From Pseudomonas subflava (GTDB taxonomy: Bacteria; Pseudomonadota; Gammaproteobacteria; Pseudomonadales; Pseudomonadaceae): a stretch of DNA of 64,000 bases. Positions 1-9,975 of the stretch are shown one piece after another; the stretch's first letter is position 1, and the number at the start of each line of letters is the position of its first letter. Made by a program: the position numbers and the translations under genes. The notes under the pieces were generated by a model. It saw nothing but the letters and a program-made list of their open reading frames with translations. It was not told the origin of the DNA and ran no database searches. The stretch is from positions 434,001 through 498,000 of the forward strand of contig NZ_JAMXBF010000005.1 of assembly GCF_023823685.1 (NCBI RefSeq). The letters are read 5' to 3'.

Positions 1-509
1 TCGGAGACCAGCTGCGGGCCGAGGAAGGAGCCGCCGATGCCGATGTTGACCACGTCGGTGATGGTCTTCTCGCTGTAGCCGCGCCACAGGTTGCTGTGGA
101 TGCGGCCCACCAGATCGGTCATCTGGTTGAGCACTCGGTGGACTTCCGGCATCACGTTGGCGCCGTCGACCATCACGCAGTCGCCGATCGGCCGGCGCAG
201 GGCGGTGTGCAGGGCGGGGCGGCCCTCGGAGGCGTTGACCTGTTCGCCATCAAACAGCGCCTCGATCGCCTCCTGCAGGCCGGCTTCCTTGGCCAGGTCG
301 ACCAGCAGATCGCGGGTCTCGTCGCTGATGAGGTTCTTCGAATAGTCGAGGAATATCCCGCTGGTGCTCATGGAGAAGCGCTCGAAGCGCTGGGCGTCGG
401 CGCAGAAGGCTTCACGCATGCTGAAGCCCTGCATGTTCTGGCGGTGCTGGAGCAGGGCCTGCCAGGTGGGCAGGGTGGTGACGTCGTGTGGGTGCTGGTA
501 ATACGCCAT
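1..509 (-). CDS. pgi: Glucose-6-phosphate isomerase, N-terminal part (cut by window edge)
   Basis: Interconverts glucose-6-phosphate and fructose-6-phosphate in the cytoplasm. Only the first ~169 codons are inside the window. The protein begins [17 protein letters not shown], a typical Pseudomonas Pgi start, and the last visible residues include the [10 protein letters not shown] segment, the conserved sugar-phosphate-binding loop of the family. The ATG at 507-509 is preceded by a purine-rich AAGGAAA. The family is about 550 residues, so roughly two thirds of the gene lies beyond position 1. It reads in the same direction as panD but is separated from it by a terminator and about 170 bases, so it is probably its own transcription unit. 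Confidence 0.95.
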   Translation of the reverse strand, partial: MAYYQHPHDVTTLPTWQALLQHRQNMQGFSMREAFCADAQRFERFSMSTSGIFLDYSKNLISDETRDLLVDLAKEAGLQEAIEALFDGEQVNASEGRPALHTALRRPIGDCVMVDGANVMPEVHRVLNQMTDLVGRIHSNLWRGYSEKTITDVVNIGIGGSFLGPQLVS

Positions 510-634
510 GGGCGGCAATTTCCTTTTATACGGCTTGTAGGCGTTTCGGCTGACCGGGAGCGGGTCGGGTGCGCGGCTGTTCCCGTCTCGGCACGCTACG
601 GCAGATGCCGGATCGCGGATGGCGCACCAATGAA

Positions 635-657
635 AAGCCCGGAAAGCTTCCGGGCTT
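635..657 (-). terminator. Rho-independent terminator downstream of panD
   Basis: AAGCCCGGAAG and its inverted copy form a hairpin followed on the minus strand by CTTTTCATT. It sits 25 bases beyond the panD stop and closes the pan genes before pgi. Confidence 0.75.
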
Positions 658-681
658 GGAGTGTAGCGGCAGCCGACTCGT

Positions 682-1062
682 TCAGGCGACTTGTACCGGG
701 ATCGCGTTGCTGGTGTGGCTCAGCTCACCGTCGGCGCCCATATAGAGAACGCGCGGCTGGAAGTTGGCCAGCTCGGCCTCGCTGTAATGGGCATAGGCGC
801 AGATGATCACGCGATGGCCAACGCCGGCCTTGTGCGCGGCGGCGCCGTTGACCGAGATGATCTTCGAGCCTTCCTCGCCGCGGATGGCGTAGGTGGTGAA
901 GCGCTCGCCGTTGTCCACGTTGTAGATCTGGATCTGCTCGTATTCGCGGATGCCGGACAGGTCCAGCCATTCGCCGTCGATGGCACAGGAGCCCTCGTAG
1001 TCGAGCACCGCATGGGTGACGATGGCGCGGTGCAGCTTGGCCTTGAGCATGATGGCGTGCAT
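682..1062 (-). CDS. panD: Aspartate 1-decarboxylase (pyruvoyl enzyme)
   Basis: Decarboxylates L-aspartate to beta-alanine, the precursor joined to pantoate by PanC. The product is 126 residues, normal for PanD. It carries the self-processing site Gly24-Ser25 (EGSC), where cleavage turns Ser25 into the pyruvoyl cofactor. The start is the ATG at 1060-1062, giving [13 protein letters not shown], the usual N-terminus; a much longer in-frame extension exists but overlaps panC and has no family support. It is the last gene of panB-panC-panD, 80 bases behind panC, and a terminator follows it. Confidence 0.96.
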   Translation of the reverse strand: MHAIMLKAKLHRAIVTHAVLDYEGSCAIDGEWLDLSGIREYEQIQIYNVDNGERFTTYAIRGEEGSKIISVNGAAAHKAGVGHRVIICAYAHYSEAELANFQPRVLYMGADGELSHTSNAIPVQVA

Positions 1063-1142
1063 GACTATTTCCCTCTCGGAATACGGCGGCGGCAGAGTGT
1101 GCCCGAAGCCCCGGAGGGCATCAAGGCCAGTTGTCGCGTGGG

Positions 1143-1991
1143 TTACAGCTCGAAAGCGAGGTTGTCGATCAGGCGCGTGTTGCCCATGAAGGCGGCGCCC
1201 AGGATCACCAGTTGACGGTCGTCGGCCTGGGCGAGACGCAGGCTGCTCGCCTCGCGGATCTCCAGGTAGTCGGGGCGGAAGCCGGCCGCCGCGAGGCTGG
1301 CCGTGCCGTTTGCCATCAGCGCGGCGAAATCGCGGTTGCCGCCACGGATCGCCTCGGCCAGCTCGTTCAGGGTGCGGTACAGGGCCGGCGCCTGGGCGCG
1401 CTGCTCGGTGCTGAGGTAGCCGTTGCGCGAGGACAGGGCCAGGCCGTCCTCGGCGCGCACGGTCGGCTCGCCGACGATCTGGATCGGCATGTTCAGGTCG
1501 CGCACCAGGGTGCGGATCACCGCCAGCTGCTGGAAGTCCTTCTCGCCGAACACGGCGAGATCCGGCTGGACCATGTTGAACAGCTTGGTCACCACGGTGG
1601 CGACGCCCTCGAAGTGGCCGGGACGGCTGGCGCCGCACAGGCCCTCGGAGACGCCGGGCACGCCGACGCGGGTCTGGCCGGCCTGGCCGTGGGGGTACAT
1701 CTCATCGACATCCGGGTGGAACAGCAGGTGGCAACCGGCGGCGACCAGCTTGTCCTGGTCCGCGGCCAGGGTACGCGGGTACTTGGCCAGGTCTTCGTTG
1801 GGGCCGAACTGCAGCGGATTGACGAAGATGCTGGCGACCACGAAGTCGGCGCGCTGACCGGCCTTCTCCACCAGGGCGACGTGGCCCTCGTGCAGGTTGC
1901 CCATGGTCGGCACGAAGGCGATACGCTTGCCCTCGCCACGCGCGCGCGCCACGGCGGCGCGCAGTTCCCGGACGGTCTTGACGCTGTTCAT
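1143..1991 (-). CDS. panC: Pantothenate synthetase
   Basis: ATP-dependent ligation of pantoate and beta-alanine to pantothenate (vitamin B5, coenzyme A pathway), via pantoyl-adenylate. The product is 282 residues, the family length. The nucleotidyl-transferase fold is marked by the HIGH-like [10 protein letters not shown] near residue 30, the pantoate-binding [10 protein letters not shown] segment and a KMSKS-like SSRNGYLS. The start ATG at 1989-1991 overlaps the panB stop in an ATGA arrangement, which implies translational coupling and places PanB, PanC and PanD in one transcript. Confidence 0.97.
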   Translation of the reverse strand: MNSVKTVRELRAAVARARGEGKRIAFVPTMGNLHEGHVALVEKAGQRADFVVASIFVNPLQFGPNEDLAKYPRTLAADQDKLVAAGCHLLFHPDVDEMYPHGQAGQTRVGVPGVSEGLCGASRPGHFEGVATVVTKLFNMVQPDLAVFGEKDFQQLAVIRTLVRDLNMPIQIVGEPTVRAEDGLALSSRNGYLSTEQRAQAPALYRTLNELAEAIRGGNRDFAALMANGTASLAAAGFRPDYLEIREASSLRLAQADDRQLVILGAAFMGNTRLIDNLAFEL

Positions 1992-2788
1992 GCGGAGAAT
2001 CCGTGTTCCTCGGCGGGGAAGCTGACGTCCTTCACCGCGCGTACATAAGCGGCGAAGGCGGCCTGGACGCTCGGCTGGCCTTCCATGAAGTTCTTCACGA
2101 ACTTCGGTGCTCGGCCAGTCAGCGACAGGCCGAGCATGTCGTGCATCACCAGTACCTGGCCGTCGGTGGCCGAGCCTGCGCCGATACCGATCACCGGAAT
2201 CTTCACCGACTGGGTGATCTCGGCGGCCAGCTCGCTGGGGACGCATTCGAGCAACAGCATGGCGGCGCCGGCCTGCTCCAGGGCCATGGCGTCGGCGCGC
2301 AGCTGGCGCGCGGCGGCGTCGCCGCGGCCCTGCACCTTGTAACCGCCGAACACGTTGACCGCCTGCGGCGTCAGGCCCAGGTGGGCGCAGACCGGCACGC
2401 CGCGCTCGGCCAGTTGGCGGATCGGCTCGGCCAGCCAGGTCGCGCCCTCCAGCTTGATCATGTGGGCGCCGGCCCGCATCAGCGCGGCGCTGCTGGCGAA
2501 GGTCTGTTCGAGGGTGGGGTAAGCCATGAACGGCAGGTCGGCGAGGATCAGCGCGCCCTGGTTGCCGCGCTTCACGGCGGCGGTGTGATAGGCCATGTCG
2601 GCCAGCGACACCGGCAGGGTGCTGTCGTGGCCCTGCAGGACCATGCCCAGGGAGTCTCCCACCAGCAGCACTTCCACACCGGCCTGGCAGGCTGCCTGGG
2701 CGAAGGTGGCGTCGTAGGCGGTCAGCATGGCGATCTTCTCGCCCTTCTGCTTCAGGCCCAGCAGGGTGCTTACGGTTACATCAGGCAT
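1988..2788 (-). CDS. panB: 3-methyl-2-oxobutanoate hydroxymethyltransferase
   Basis: Transfers a hydroxymethyl group from 5,10-methylene-tetrahydrofolate to ketoisovalerate, the first committed step to pantoate. The product is 266 residues, a typical PanB TIM barrel. Visible signatures are [27 protein letters not shown] and the [11 protein letters not shown] phosphate/metal region. The start is the ATG at 2786-2788 ([10 protein letters not shown]); a further 26 codons are open upstream but are unlike the family. It heads panBCD, and folK (also folate-linked) lies upstream in the same direction after 175 bases. Confidence 0.97.
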   Translation of the reverse strand: MPDVTVSTLLGLKQKGEKIAMLTAYDATFAQAACQAGVEVLLVGDSLGMVLQGHDSTLPVSLADMAYHTAAVKRGNQGALILADLPFMAYPTLEQTFASSAALMRAGAHMIKLEGATWLAEPIRQLAERGVPVCAHLGLTPQAVNVFGGYKVQGRGDAAARQLRADAMALEQAGAAMLLLECVPSELAAEITQSVKIPVIGIGAGSATDGQVLVMHDMLGLSLTGRAPKFVKNFMEGQPSVQAAFAAYVRAVKDVSFPAEEHGFSA

Positions 2789-2889
2789 GGGAGAGTCCTC
2801 ATCAGCGGGCCGGATGGCGGCGCTTGTGGCGCCTGCTCTCGGCCTCTTGGGCGGGGCTGTCTGCACCGCCTCGGGGCAACGGGACGCCT

Positions 2890-2918
2890 ATAGTCCCGAT
2901 GGGGGGGCGTGAAGTCAA
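2890..2918 (-). promoter_or_regulatory. panB: Possible sigma-70 promoter of panBCD
   Basis: The minus strand shows TTGACT (2913-2918), a 17-base spacer and GACTAT (2890-2895), about 100 bases before the panB ATG. The -35 is good and the -10 is weak, so this is a tentative call. Confidence 0.35.
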
Positions 2919-2963
2919 TCACGGGTGTTACCGCTCTGTTACGACGTTACCCGTTGCGCCTGG

Positions 2964-3446
2964 CTAGAGGCGTTCCAGGCCCTCAAAGGGGCAGGCGGCG
3001 AGCAGGGTTTGCAGACTCCGGCCATCGGGCAGTTCCAGGTCGGCAGGGGCGATTTCGGCCAGCGGGTAGAGCACGAATGCGCGGGCGTGCAGGTGATAGT
3101 GCGGCACGCTCAGACGTTCCTCGGCGAGCAGGCGTTCGCCGAACAGCAGGATGTCCAGATCCAATGTGCGTGGGCCCCAGCGCTCGGCCTTGCGTACGCG
3201 GCCCTGTTCCTGCTCGATGCGCTGCAGGGCATCGAGCAGTTGCAGCGGCTCCAGCCCCGTGTCCAATGCCGCCACGGCGTTGACGTAGCGCGGCTGGTCC
3301 GGCGGGCCGAGCGGGTCGCTGGCATAGAAAGAGGAGGTGGCGGCCAGGCGGCTGTCGGGCAGCTCGGCGAGGGCGGCGAGGGCGGCCTCGAGCTGCTGGC
3401 GCGGCTCGGCCAGGTTGCTGCCGAGGCCGATGTAGACCCGCTCCAC
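2964..3446 (-). CDS. folK: 6-hydroxymethyl-7,8-dihydropterin pyrophosphokinase
   Basis: Transfers pyrophosphate from ATP to 6-hydroxymethyl-dihydropterin in folate synthesis. The product is 160 residues, the normal HPPK size. It begins with the hallmark YIGLGSNLAEP and contains the family signature WGPRTLDLDILLFG, with the metal-binding aspartates. The start codon is GTG (3444-3446), immediately after the pcnB stop (TAAGTG), so translation probably depends on ribosomes terminating on pcnB; I see no strong Shine-Dalgarno of its own. The pcnB-folK pairing is common in gammaproteobacteria. Confidence 0.95.
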   Translation of the reverse strand: MERVYIGLGSNLAEPRQQLEAALAALAELPDSRLAATSSFYASDPLGPPDQPRYVNAVAALDTGLEPLQLLDALQRIEQEQGRVRKAERWGPRTLDLDILLFGERLLAEERLSVPHYHLHARAFVLYPLAEIAPADLELPDGRSLQTLLAACPFEGLERL

Positions 3447-4865
3447 TTATTCGCCGGCCGGTGCGTCGCTGCGCGGACCGCGACGGCGATTACGCCCACC
3501 GCGGCGGCGCTTGCGTGCTACCGGTGCGCCTTCGCCACCGCCGTCGTCCGGGCGGCTGCTGAGGTCGCGGATCATGGCGCGGCGCTCGCTGTCGCTGGCG
3601 TCCTGGTAGTCGGTCCACCAGTCGCCGAGGCCGTCGGTCTGCTCGCCGGCCTCTTCACGCAGCAGGAGGAAGTCGTAGCCGGCGCGGAAGCGCGGGTTCT
3701 CCAGCAGCAGGTCGGCGCGCTTGCCGTGGCGGCGCGGCAGGCGTTCCTGCATGTCCCAGATCTCGCGGATCGGAATGGTGAATCGCTTGGGCACGGCGAT
3801 GCGGCGGCACTGCTCGAGGATCAGCTCGTGGGCGGCTTCCTGCATGGCCGGGATCGGCGGCATGCCGCGGTCCTGCAGCTGCAGCGCGCGCGCCGGCAAT
3901 GCAGGCCAGAGCAGGGCGGCGAAGAGGAAGGCGGGCGTGACCGGCTTGCCCAGGGCGATGCGCTCGTCGGTATTGGCCAGGGCCTGGCGGATCAGGTCGC
4001 CGGCATATTCGGGGTTGCGCTCCAGCGCCTTGGCGCTGGCGGGGAACAGCGGGGCGAACAGGTCGTACTCGACCAGCAGCTCGAAGGTGCGTTCGGCGCG
4101 GCCTGCGAGGAACAGCTTGAGCACCTCGTCGAACAGGCGCGCGGCCGGGATGTCGCGCAGCATCGGCGCGAGACGGCGGATCGGTGCGGCGCTGTGTTTC
4201 TCGATCTCGAAGCCGAGCTTGGCGGCGAAGCGCACGGCGCGCAGCATGCGCACCGGGTCTTCCAGGTAGCGCTGCTCGGGGTCGCCGATCAAGCGGATCA
4301 GGCGATTGCGGATGTCGTGGACGCCATGGGCGTAGTCCAGCACCCGCTCGCCGGTGACGTCGAAGTACAGGGCATTGATGGTGAAGTCGCGGCGCTGGGC
4401 GTCGCTTTCCTGGTCGCCGTAGACGTTGTCGCGCAGGATGCGCCCGCTCTCGTGGCGGGCGGCCAGGTGGCTGTCTTCCTCGTCGTCGCCCTGCGGGTGA
4501 TTGCTGCGGAAGGTGGCGACCTCGATGATCTCGCGACCGAAATGCACGTGGGCCAGCTTGAAGCGACGGCCGATCACGCGGGCATTGCGGAACTCGGCGC
4601 GGACCTGCTCGGGCGTGGCGCTGGTGGCCACGTCGAAGTCCTTGGGCTGCATGCCGATCAGCAGGTCGCGTACACAGCCGCCCACCAGATAGGCCTGATA
4701 GCCGGCATTCTGCAGACGCTCGACCACATTGACCGCGTTACGGCTGAACTGGCCGCGCTGCAGTGAGTGCTGGCGAGGGCCGAGAATTTCCGGCGTGCTG
4801 CGAGGGCGGGGCTGGCGCTTGAGCGAGAGCGGCGAACGAAGGGACTTGAACAGCTTTTTCAGCAT
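3447..4865 (-). CDS. pcnB: Poly(A) polymerase I
   Basis: Adds 3' poly(A) tails that promote RNA decay. The product is 472 residues from the ATG at 4863-4865 (MLKKLFKSL). A GTG three codons earlier is also open, and neither start has a clear ribosome-binding site. The class II nucleotidyltransferase head is near residues 50-90, with YLVGGCVRDLLIG and the catalytic KDFDVATSATP. A second conserved block is RRDFTINALYFD. The C-terminus is Arg-rich and basic (RKRRRGGRNRRRG), as expected for RNA binding. It lies 128 bases beyond the CrcZ 3' hairpin, matching the cbrAB-crcZ-pcnB order of other Pseudomonas. Confidence 0.95.
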   Translation of the reverse strand: MLKKLFKSLRSPLSLKRQPRPRSTPEILGPRQHSLQRGQFSRNAVNVVERLQNAGYQAYLVGGCVRDLLIGMQPKDFDVATSATPEQVRAEFRNARVIGRRFKLAHVHFGREIIEVATFRSNHPQGDDEEDSHLAARHESGRILRDNVYGDQESDAQRRDFTINALYFDVTGERVLDYAHGVHDIRNRLIRLIGDPEQRYLEDPVRMLRAVRFAAKLGFEIEKHSAAPIRRLAPMLRDIPAARLFDEVLKLFLAGRAERTFELLVEYDLFAPLFPASAKALERNPEYAGDLIRQALANTDERIALGKPVTPAFLFAALLWPALPARALQLQDRGMPPIPAMQEAAHELILEQCRRIAVPKRFTIPIREIWDMQERLPRRHGKRADLLLENPRFRAGYDFLLLREEAGEQTDGLGDWWTDYQDASDSERRAMIRDLSSRPDDGGGEGAPVARKRRRGGRNRRRGPRSDAPAGE

Positions 4866-4993
4866 GGGAGGCACTGTTTGCAGGAATAAGCGGCCGGAAA
4901 TGCCGGTAACCGCACGACTGGCGCGGATTCTAGCATCGGGAAGAGGAATGAGGGTAAAGGCAGGCTGGGGATGGCGAGGGGACTGAAGCTACT

Positions 4994-5013
4994 GGGGGAG
5001 CCGAAGCTCCCCC
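4994..5013 (-). terminator. crcZ: 3' hairpin of CrcZ
   Basis: GGGGGAGC-TTCG-GCTCCCCC on the minus strand, a very stable stem with a UUCG-type loop. There is no T run after it, so it may protect the 3' end or need another factor to terminate. Confidence 0.6.
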
Positions 5014-5343
5014 CCAAAATGGTGCGTGCTTTGTTTTTATTGTTATGTCGGGCCTGTTGTTTTTGTTGTAGGCCCGTTTTAGGTATCCCAATTCGGGTAC
5101 CAGGAGCAAACGGATTGCTTTGGATGCTGATGCTGCCGTGATCCTTCCTTGATCCAACCAGTGCAGGCGCTGCTTTAGTGCAGTTTTTGTTGTTCTCGGC
5201 CTGGTCGTGGGGCGAACCCCAAAGGCAAATCCTCTCCAAAAGAATCAGTTAGCTGCGCCTCCGCGTTGTTGTTTTTGTTGTGCTGGAGCCGATTCGTATT
5301 GTTTTTGTTATGAGTTTTTCAAGCGTTGTTATTGTTGTTGTGC
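4994..5343 (-). ncRNA. crcZ: CrcZ small RNA, Hfq/Crc decoy
   Basis: An untranslated stretch of about 350 bases between cbrB and pcnB, the syntenic position of CrcZ. On the minus strand it holds six A-rich CA motifs of the AACAACAA / AACAAAAACAA type, at 5325-5341, 5298-5310, 5265-5282, 5183-5194, 5055-5070 and 5031-5046. In Pseudomonas these motifs bind Hfq with Crc and relieve carbon catabolite repression. A sigma-54 promoter lies just upstream and a GC-rich hairpin (4994-5013) marks the likely 3' end. The ends are inferred from promoter geometry and the hairpin. Short open frames in this stretch have no start signals or coding character. Confidence 0.93.
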
Positions 5344-5350
5344 CAGACAT

Positions 5351-5368
5351 AAAGCAGATGCCGTGCCA
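5351..5368 (-). promoter_or_regulatory. crcZ: Sigma-54 promoter of crcZ
   Basis: The minus strand reads TGGCACGGCATCTGCTTT, with the invariant GG and GC separated by exactly 10 bases (-24/-12). The predicted transcript start is near 5343, directly before the first CA motif. CbrB, encoded just upstream, is a sigma-54 activator, so the circuit is self-contained. Confidence 0.87.
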
Positions 5369-5431
5369 GTTTTTGTGATCCCTTATTTTTCAATGACTTA
5401 GCATTTACGCGCCGGAATCGCGGGCAGAAAA

Positions 5432-5464
5432 AAGCCGGGTTCTCGTTACCGATGAACCCGGCTT
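5432..5464 (-). terminator. Terminator between cbrB and crcZ
   Basis: AAGCCGGGTTC and its inverted copy form an 11-base stem, followed on the minus strand by a T-rich tract. It separates the cbrB mRNA from the independently started CrcZ. Confidence 0.85.
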
Positions 5465-5535
5465 TTGTTACGCGATGTTTGATTGGGGTAACAGCCTGGA
5501 ACCAGGGGGGCGCCGACTTGTCACCGCGCTTCGCC

Positions 5536-6948
5536 TCAGGAACCCGCGGCCGCGCCCTTGCGCCGAGGAATGCCCAGACGCTGACGACGTTCCCACAGGC
5601 ACTTGCGGCTGATGCCGAGCTTGCGCGCCAGCTCGGTCTCGGTCATGTGGTCCTGATGCTCGAGCACGAAATGCTGGAAATAATCCTCCAGCGACAGGTC
5701 CTCGGTCGGCTCGTGATTGTTGACGGCGCCCTGGGCGGGCTGCTCGGCGAATTCGTCGTCGCTCAGGTCGTCCAGCTCGATGTCGATGCCCAGCAGCTCG
5801 GCGGAAATCTCGTTGCCCTCGCACAGAATCACCGCGCGCTCGATGGCGTTCTCCAGTTCGCGCACGTTACCCGGCCAGGGGTAGTGGCGGATGGCCTGTT
5901 CGGCATCGTGGGCGAAGCGCAGATGGTCGCGGCCCATGCGTTGGCACTGGCGGGCGAGGAAGGCCTGGGCGATCTCCACCACGTCGGCGCCGCGTTCGCG
6001 CAGCGGCGGCAGCTTGAGCGCGATGACGTGCAGGCGATAGTAGAGGTCTTCGCGGAACTGGCCGGTCTTGGCCAGCGTCTTGAGGTCGCGATGGGTCGCG
6101 GCGATCAGGCGCACATCGACCTTCTGCGACTGCACCGAGCCAACCCGGCGGATCTCGCCTTCCTGCAGCACGCGCAGCAGACGGGCCTGTGCCTCCAGGG
6201 GCAGTTCGCCGATCTCGTCGAGGAAAAGGGTGCCGCCGTCGGCCGCTTCCACCAGGCCGGCGCGGCCGGCGCTGGCGCCAGTGAAGGCGCCTTTCTCGTG
6301 GCCGAACAGCTCGGATTCGATCAGGGTCTCGGGAATCGCCGCGCAGTTCACCGAGATCAATGGCGCCTTGGCGCGCTTGGAAAGGTTGTGCAGGGCGCGG
6401 GCCACCAGTTCCTTGCCGGTACCGGACTCGCCCTGGATCAGCACGTTGGAGTCGGTGGGGGCGACCTTGCGGATCTTGCTGTAGAGGTCCTGCATGGGAG
6501 CGCAGGAGCCAATGATGCCGATCTCGCCCTCGGCCGGGGCGCCCGCTTTGCCGGCGGCCTTGCTCGGCGCCTCGCTCGGTGGGTTGCGGCGGGCCTCTTG
6601 ATGATCGCGCAGGATGCGCGCCACGGCCTGGAGCATTTCGTCGTGGTCAAAGGGCTTGGCGATGTAGTCCACCGCGCCCATCTTCATCGAATCCACCGCC
6701 GAGCGCAGGCTGGCGTAGCTGGTCATGATCAGCACTGGGCTGCCTTCGGCCAGTTTGATCAGCTCGGTGCCGGGCGCGCCGGGCAGGCGCAGGTCGCTGA
6801 CGACAAGATCGAAGGAGGAGATGCTGTAGCGCTCCTGGGCCTCCTGCACCGAGCCGGCCTCGCTGACCTGGTACTGGTTGCGTTCCAGCAGGCGGCGCAG
6901 GGCGGAGCGGATGATGGTTTCGTCTTCGACGATGAGGATATGCGGCAT
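5536..6948 (-). CDS. cbrB: CbrB, sigma-54-dependent response regulator
   Basis: NtrC-family activator that, with CbrA, controls carbon/nitrogen balance and drives crcZ. The product is 470 residues. The receiver domain has ED at 8-9 and the phosphoacceptor Asp52 (VVSDLRLPG). The AAA+ domain has Walker A GESGTGKE, the sigma-54-contact loop GAFTGA and [10 protein letters not shown]. The C-terminus carries a Fis-type helix-turn-helix ([19 protein letters not shown]). The start is the ATG at 6946-6948 ([10 protein letters not shown]), preceded by GAGAGA. It lies 72 bases behind cbrA in the same operon and is closed by its own terminator. Confidence 0.96.
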   Translation of the reverse strand: MPHILIVEDETIIRSALRRLLERNQYQVSEAGSVQEAQERYSISSFDLVVSDLRLPGAPGTELIKLAEGSPVLIMTSYASLRSAVDSMKMGAVDYIAKPFDHDEMLQAVARILRDHQEARRNPPSEAPSKAAGKAGAPAEGEIGIIGSCAPMQDLYSKIRKVAPTDSNVLIQGESGTGKELVARALHNLSKRAKAPLISVNCAAIPETLIESELFGHEKGAFTGASAGRAGLVEAADGGTLFLDEIGELPLEAQARLLRVLQEGEIRRVGSVQSQKVDVRLIAATHRDLKTLAKTGQFREDLYYRLHVIALKLPPLRERGADVVEIAQAFLARQCQRMGRDHLRFAHDAEQAIRHYPWPGNVRELENAIERAVILCEGNEISAELLGIDIELDDLSDDEFAEQPAQGAVNNHEPTEDLSLEDYFQHFVLEHQDHMTETELARKLGISRKCLWERRQRLGIPRRKGAAAGS

Positions 6949-7020
6949 TGATTCTCTCTCGACGGTCTCCGAATGCCGTCCGGGGCTGGGCGCTCGCGCG
7001 GACGGATTCCAGGTCACTAC

Positions 7021-9975
7021 TCAGGTCGCTACGGACGTCGCTTCGACATAACGCGGCAGGGTAACGCGGAATCGGGTTCCGCGCTGGCGTTCCGGATCGG
7101 CCGGGCTGTCGATGATGATCTGTCCATAATGCTCTTCCACGATGGAATAGACCAGCGCGAGGCCCAAACCGGTGCCCTTGCCCGGGTCCTTGGTGGTGAA
7201 GAAGGGCTCGAACAGGCGGTCCATGATCGCCTGCGGGATGCCCGTGCCCTCGTCTTCGACGATCAGCTCGACGCTGTGCTCCGCGGTTTCGCTGCGCACG
7301 CGGATGGCGCCGCCGGCCGGCGAGGCGTCGCGAGCATTGGACAGCAGGTTGATCAGCACCTGGGCCAGGCGCTGCGGGTCGCCCTTGGCCAGGTGTTCCG
7401 GGTCGCACAGGTTGAAGAACTGCACCTCGGTGCTGTTGCGGTTGAGCGACAGCAGGCCGATGGCATCCTGCGCCACCTCGGCCAGGCTCACCGGGTACTC
7501 GGCGCGCTCCTGCTGGCCGGCATGGGCGAAGTTCATCAGCGACTGGACGATGCGCGAGATGCGCTTGGTCTGATCGAGGATCTGGGTGCTCAGCTCGCCC
7601 AGCTCCTCGTCGTCCTCGCGCTCCTCGCGCAGGTTCTGCGCCAGGCAGGCGATGCCGGTGACCGGATTGCCGATCTCGTGGGCCACGCCGGCGGCCAGCC
7701 GGCCGATCGAGGCCAGGCGCTCGGAGTGCACCAGCTGGTCCTCCAGCACGCGGGTCTCGGTGACGTCCTCGACCAGCAGCACCAGGCCGCTGTTGCCGGG
7801 GGCCAGCGGCTCGTCGATCGCCGCCTTGTGCAGGTTGAGCCAGCGCACCTCGCCGTCCAGCGCCAGGTGCTGTTTGTGCAGATGCTCCTCGTCCTGCTCG
7901 ATGAAGTCCCGCAGCAGATCGTGCCAGGGTTCCACCAGGCTCAGCAGACGCGAGCCGACCACCTGCTGCGCGCTGATGCCGGTGAGCTCCTCCATGGCCC
8001 GGTTCCACATCAGCACTTCCTGGTCCTTGGCCAGGGAGCACACGCCCATCGGCAGTTCCTGCAGGGTCTGGCGATGGAAGCGGCGCAGGGCGTCCAGCTC
8101 GGCGGCCAGGCCGGTGAGGCGCGACTGATAATCCTCCAGGCGGCTCTCGATGAAGTGGATGTCTTCGCTGACATAGGCCTCGCTGCCGGACTTGTAGGGC
8201 AGGAAGGTCTCCACCATGTCCTGGGCCACACTGGGGCCCATGAGTCCGGACAGGTTGGCCTCGATACGGTCGCGCAGGCGGCGCAGGGCATAAGGCCGGC
8301 GTTCGTCGAAGGGCAGGTGCAGGTCGCGCAGGGCGCGCTCCACTTCCTTCTGCGCGGTGACGGCGCCGAGCGGCTTGGCCAGCTCGGCGGCGAATTCCTG
8401 CGGCGAGCCGGCGACCAGCTCGCGGCGCTGCGGGCGACGCACGTTGTCCACGGTGCAGGCCTCGGCGGCGCTCTTTTCCTCGTCGCTGGCCTCGGTGAAC
8501 AGCGAAACCAGGGTGAACACCAGTACGTTGGCGGCCAGCGAGCCGACCGCGGCGAAGTGCCAGCTGTTTTCGTCCAGCACGTAGAGGATGTCCAGCATCG
8601 GCAGGTAGATGCCCTGCAGGTTGGTCACCAGCGGCACCAGCATGCTCAGCGCCCAGACCAGGATGCCGGCGAGCAGGCCGGCGATGAAGCCGCGATGGTT
8701 GGCCGTGGGCCAGTACAGCACCGACAGCGCGCCGGGCAGGAACTGCAGGGTGGCGACGAACGCGACGATGCCGAGGTTGGCCAGGTCCTGCTCGGCGCCG
8801 AGCAGCAGATAGAAGCCGTAGGCGGCGGCGATGATGGCCAGGATCAGGCCGCGGCGGGTCCACTTCAGCCAGCGGTAGATGTTGCCCTCTGCCGGCGGCT
8901 GGTAGAGCGGCAGCACCAGGTGGTTCAGCGCCATGCCCGACAGCGCCAGGGTGCTGACGATGATCAGTCCGCTGGAGGCGGACAGGCCGCCGACATAGGC
9001 CAGCAGCGCCAGCGTGCGATCACCCAGGGCCAAGCCGAGGCCCAAGGTGAAGTATTCCGGGTTGGTGGTGGTGCCGATCTTCAGGCTGGCCCAGAGGATC
9101 AGCGGCACCGACAGGCTCATCAGCAGCAGGAGCAGCGGCAGGCCCCAGCTGGCGGTGACGATGGCGCGCGGGTTGAGGTTCTCGGTGAAGGTCATGTGGT
9201 ACATGTGCGGCATGACGATGGCCGAGGCGAAGAACACCAGCAGCAGGGTGCGCCACGGGCCTTCCTGCAGCGGAGTGTGCAGCGCGGCCAGCGCGTGCTG
9301 GTTCTGCAGCAGCCACAGCTCCAGCTCCTTGGGGCCGCCGAACACCTGGTACAGCGCGTACAGGCCGATGCCGCCGAGGGCCAGCAGCTTGACGATCGAC
9401 TCGAAGGCGATGGCGAACACCAGGCCCTCGTGCTTCTCGCGGGTGGCGATATGGCGCGCGCCGAAGAGGATGGTGAACAGGGTGATCAGCGCGCAGAAGC
9501 CCAAGGCGAAGCGGTCCTGCAGCGGCTCGCGGGTGAGGATGCCGATGGAATCCGCCACGGCCTGGATCTGCAGGGCCAGCAGCGGTAGCAGGCCGACCAG
9601 CATGAACAGCGTCGTGAGCACGCCGGCCCAGGTGCTGCGGAAGCGGAAGGCGAACAGGTCGGCCAGAGACGACAGCTGGTAGGTGCGGGTGATGCGCAGG
9701 ATCGGATAGAGCAGCACCGGCGCCAGCAGGAAGGCGCCGGTCACACCCAGGTAGCTGGCGAGGAAGCCGAAGCCGTACTGATAGGCCAGGCCGACCGTGC
9801 CGTAGAAGGCCCAGGCGCTGGCGTATACGCCGAGCGACAGGGTGTAGACCAGCGGGTGGCGTATCAGCCAGCGCGGGATCAGGCCCTTTTCGCTGATCCA
9901 GGCGACGCCGAACAGTAACAGCAGATAGGCGGCGCTGATCAGGATCAGCTGGCTGAGTTCAAAGCTCGTCGGCAT
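7021..9975 (-). CDS. cbrA: CbrA, sodium/solute symporter-sensor kinase fusion
   Basis: Membrane histidine kinase that phosphorylates CbrB. The product is 984 residues. The first ~500 form a many-helix sodium/solute symporter domain (reported in Pseudomonas to carry histidine). A linker follows, then a PAS region around 640-750, then the kinase: H-box GVAHEIGNP with His766, N-box [11 protein letters not shown], and the G boxes DEGTGIP and GTGLGLA. This size and architecture are diagnostic for CbrA. The ATG (9973-9975) lies inside the end of the upstream small ORF, a 17-base overlap that suggests coupled translation. Confidence 0.97.
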   Translation of the reverse strand: MPTSFELSQLILISAAYLLLLFGVAWISEKGLIPRWLIRHPLVYTLSLGVYASAWAFYGTVGLAYQYGFGFLASYLGVTGAFLLAPVLLYPILRITRTYQLSSLADLFAFRFRSTWAGVLTTLFMLVGLLPLLALQIQAVADSIGILTREPLQDRFALGFCALITLFTILFGARHIATREKHEGLVFAIAFESIVKLLALGGIGLYALYQVFGGPKELELWLLQNQHALAALHTPLQEGPWRTLLLVFFASAIVMPHMYHMTFTENLNPRAIVTASWGLPLLLLLMSLSVPLILWASLKIGTTTNPEYFTLGLGLALGDRTLALLAYVGGLSASSGLIIVSTLALSGMALNHLVLPLYQPPAEGNIYRWLKWTRRGLILAIIAAAYGFYLLLGAEQDLANLGIVAFVATLQFLPGALSVLYWPTANHRGFIAGLLAGILVWALSMLVPLVTNLQGIYLPMLDILYVLDENSWHFAAVGSLAANVLVFTLVSLFTEASDEEKSAAEACTVDNVRRPQRRELVAGSPQEFAAELAKPLGAVTAQKEVERALRDLHLPFDERRPYALRRLRDRIEANLSGLMGPSVAQDMVETFLPYKSGSEAYVSEDIHFIESRLEDYQSRLTGLAAELDALRRFHRQTLQELPMGVCSLAKDQEVLMWNRAMEELTGISAQQVVGSRLLSLVEPWHDLLRDFIEQDEEHLHKQHLALDGEVRWLNLHKAAIDEPLAPGNSGLVLLVEDVTETRVLEDQLVHSERLASIGRLAAGVAHEIGNPVTGIACLAQNLREEREDDEELGELSTQILDQTKRISRIVQSLMNFAHAGQQERAEYPVSLAEVAQDAIGLLSLNRNSTEVQFFNLCDPEHLAKGDPQRLAQVLINLLSNARDASPAGGAIRVRSETAEHSVELIVEDEGTGIPQAIMDRLFEPFFTTKDPGKGTGLGLALVYSIVEEHYGQIIIDSPADPERQRGTRFRVTLPRYVEATSVAT

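Noticed and set aside
2925..4766. Plus-strand open frame of 613 codons opposite folK-pcnB
   Set aside because: Covers two real minus-strand genes and has no coding motifs of its own.
4930..5401. Short open frames inside the crcZ region on both strands
   Set aside because: No ribosome-binding sites, odd composition from the CA-motif repeats, and a better explanation as non-coding RNA.
6973..9588. Long plus-strand open frame (871 codons) opposite cbrA
   Set aside because: It mirrors the codon structure of cbrA on the other strand. Composition is Gly/Ala/Gln/His-rich, there is no ribosome-binding site and no recognisable domain. Such shadows are usual in GC-rich genomes.
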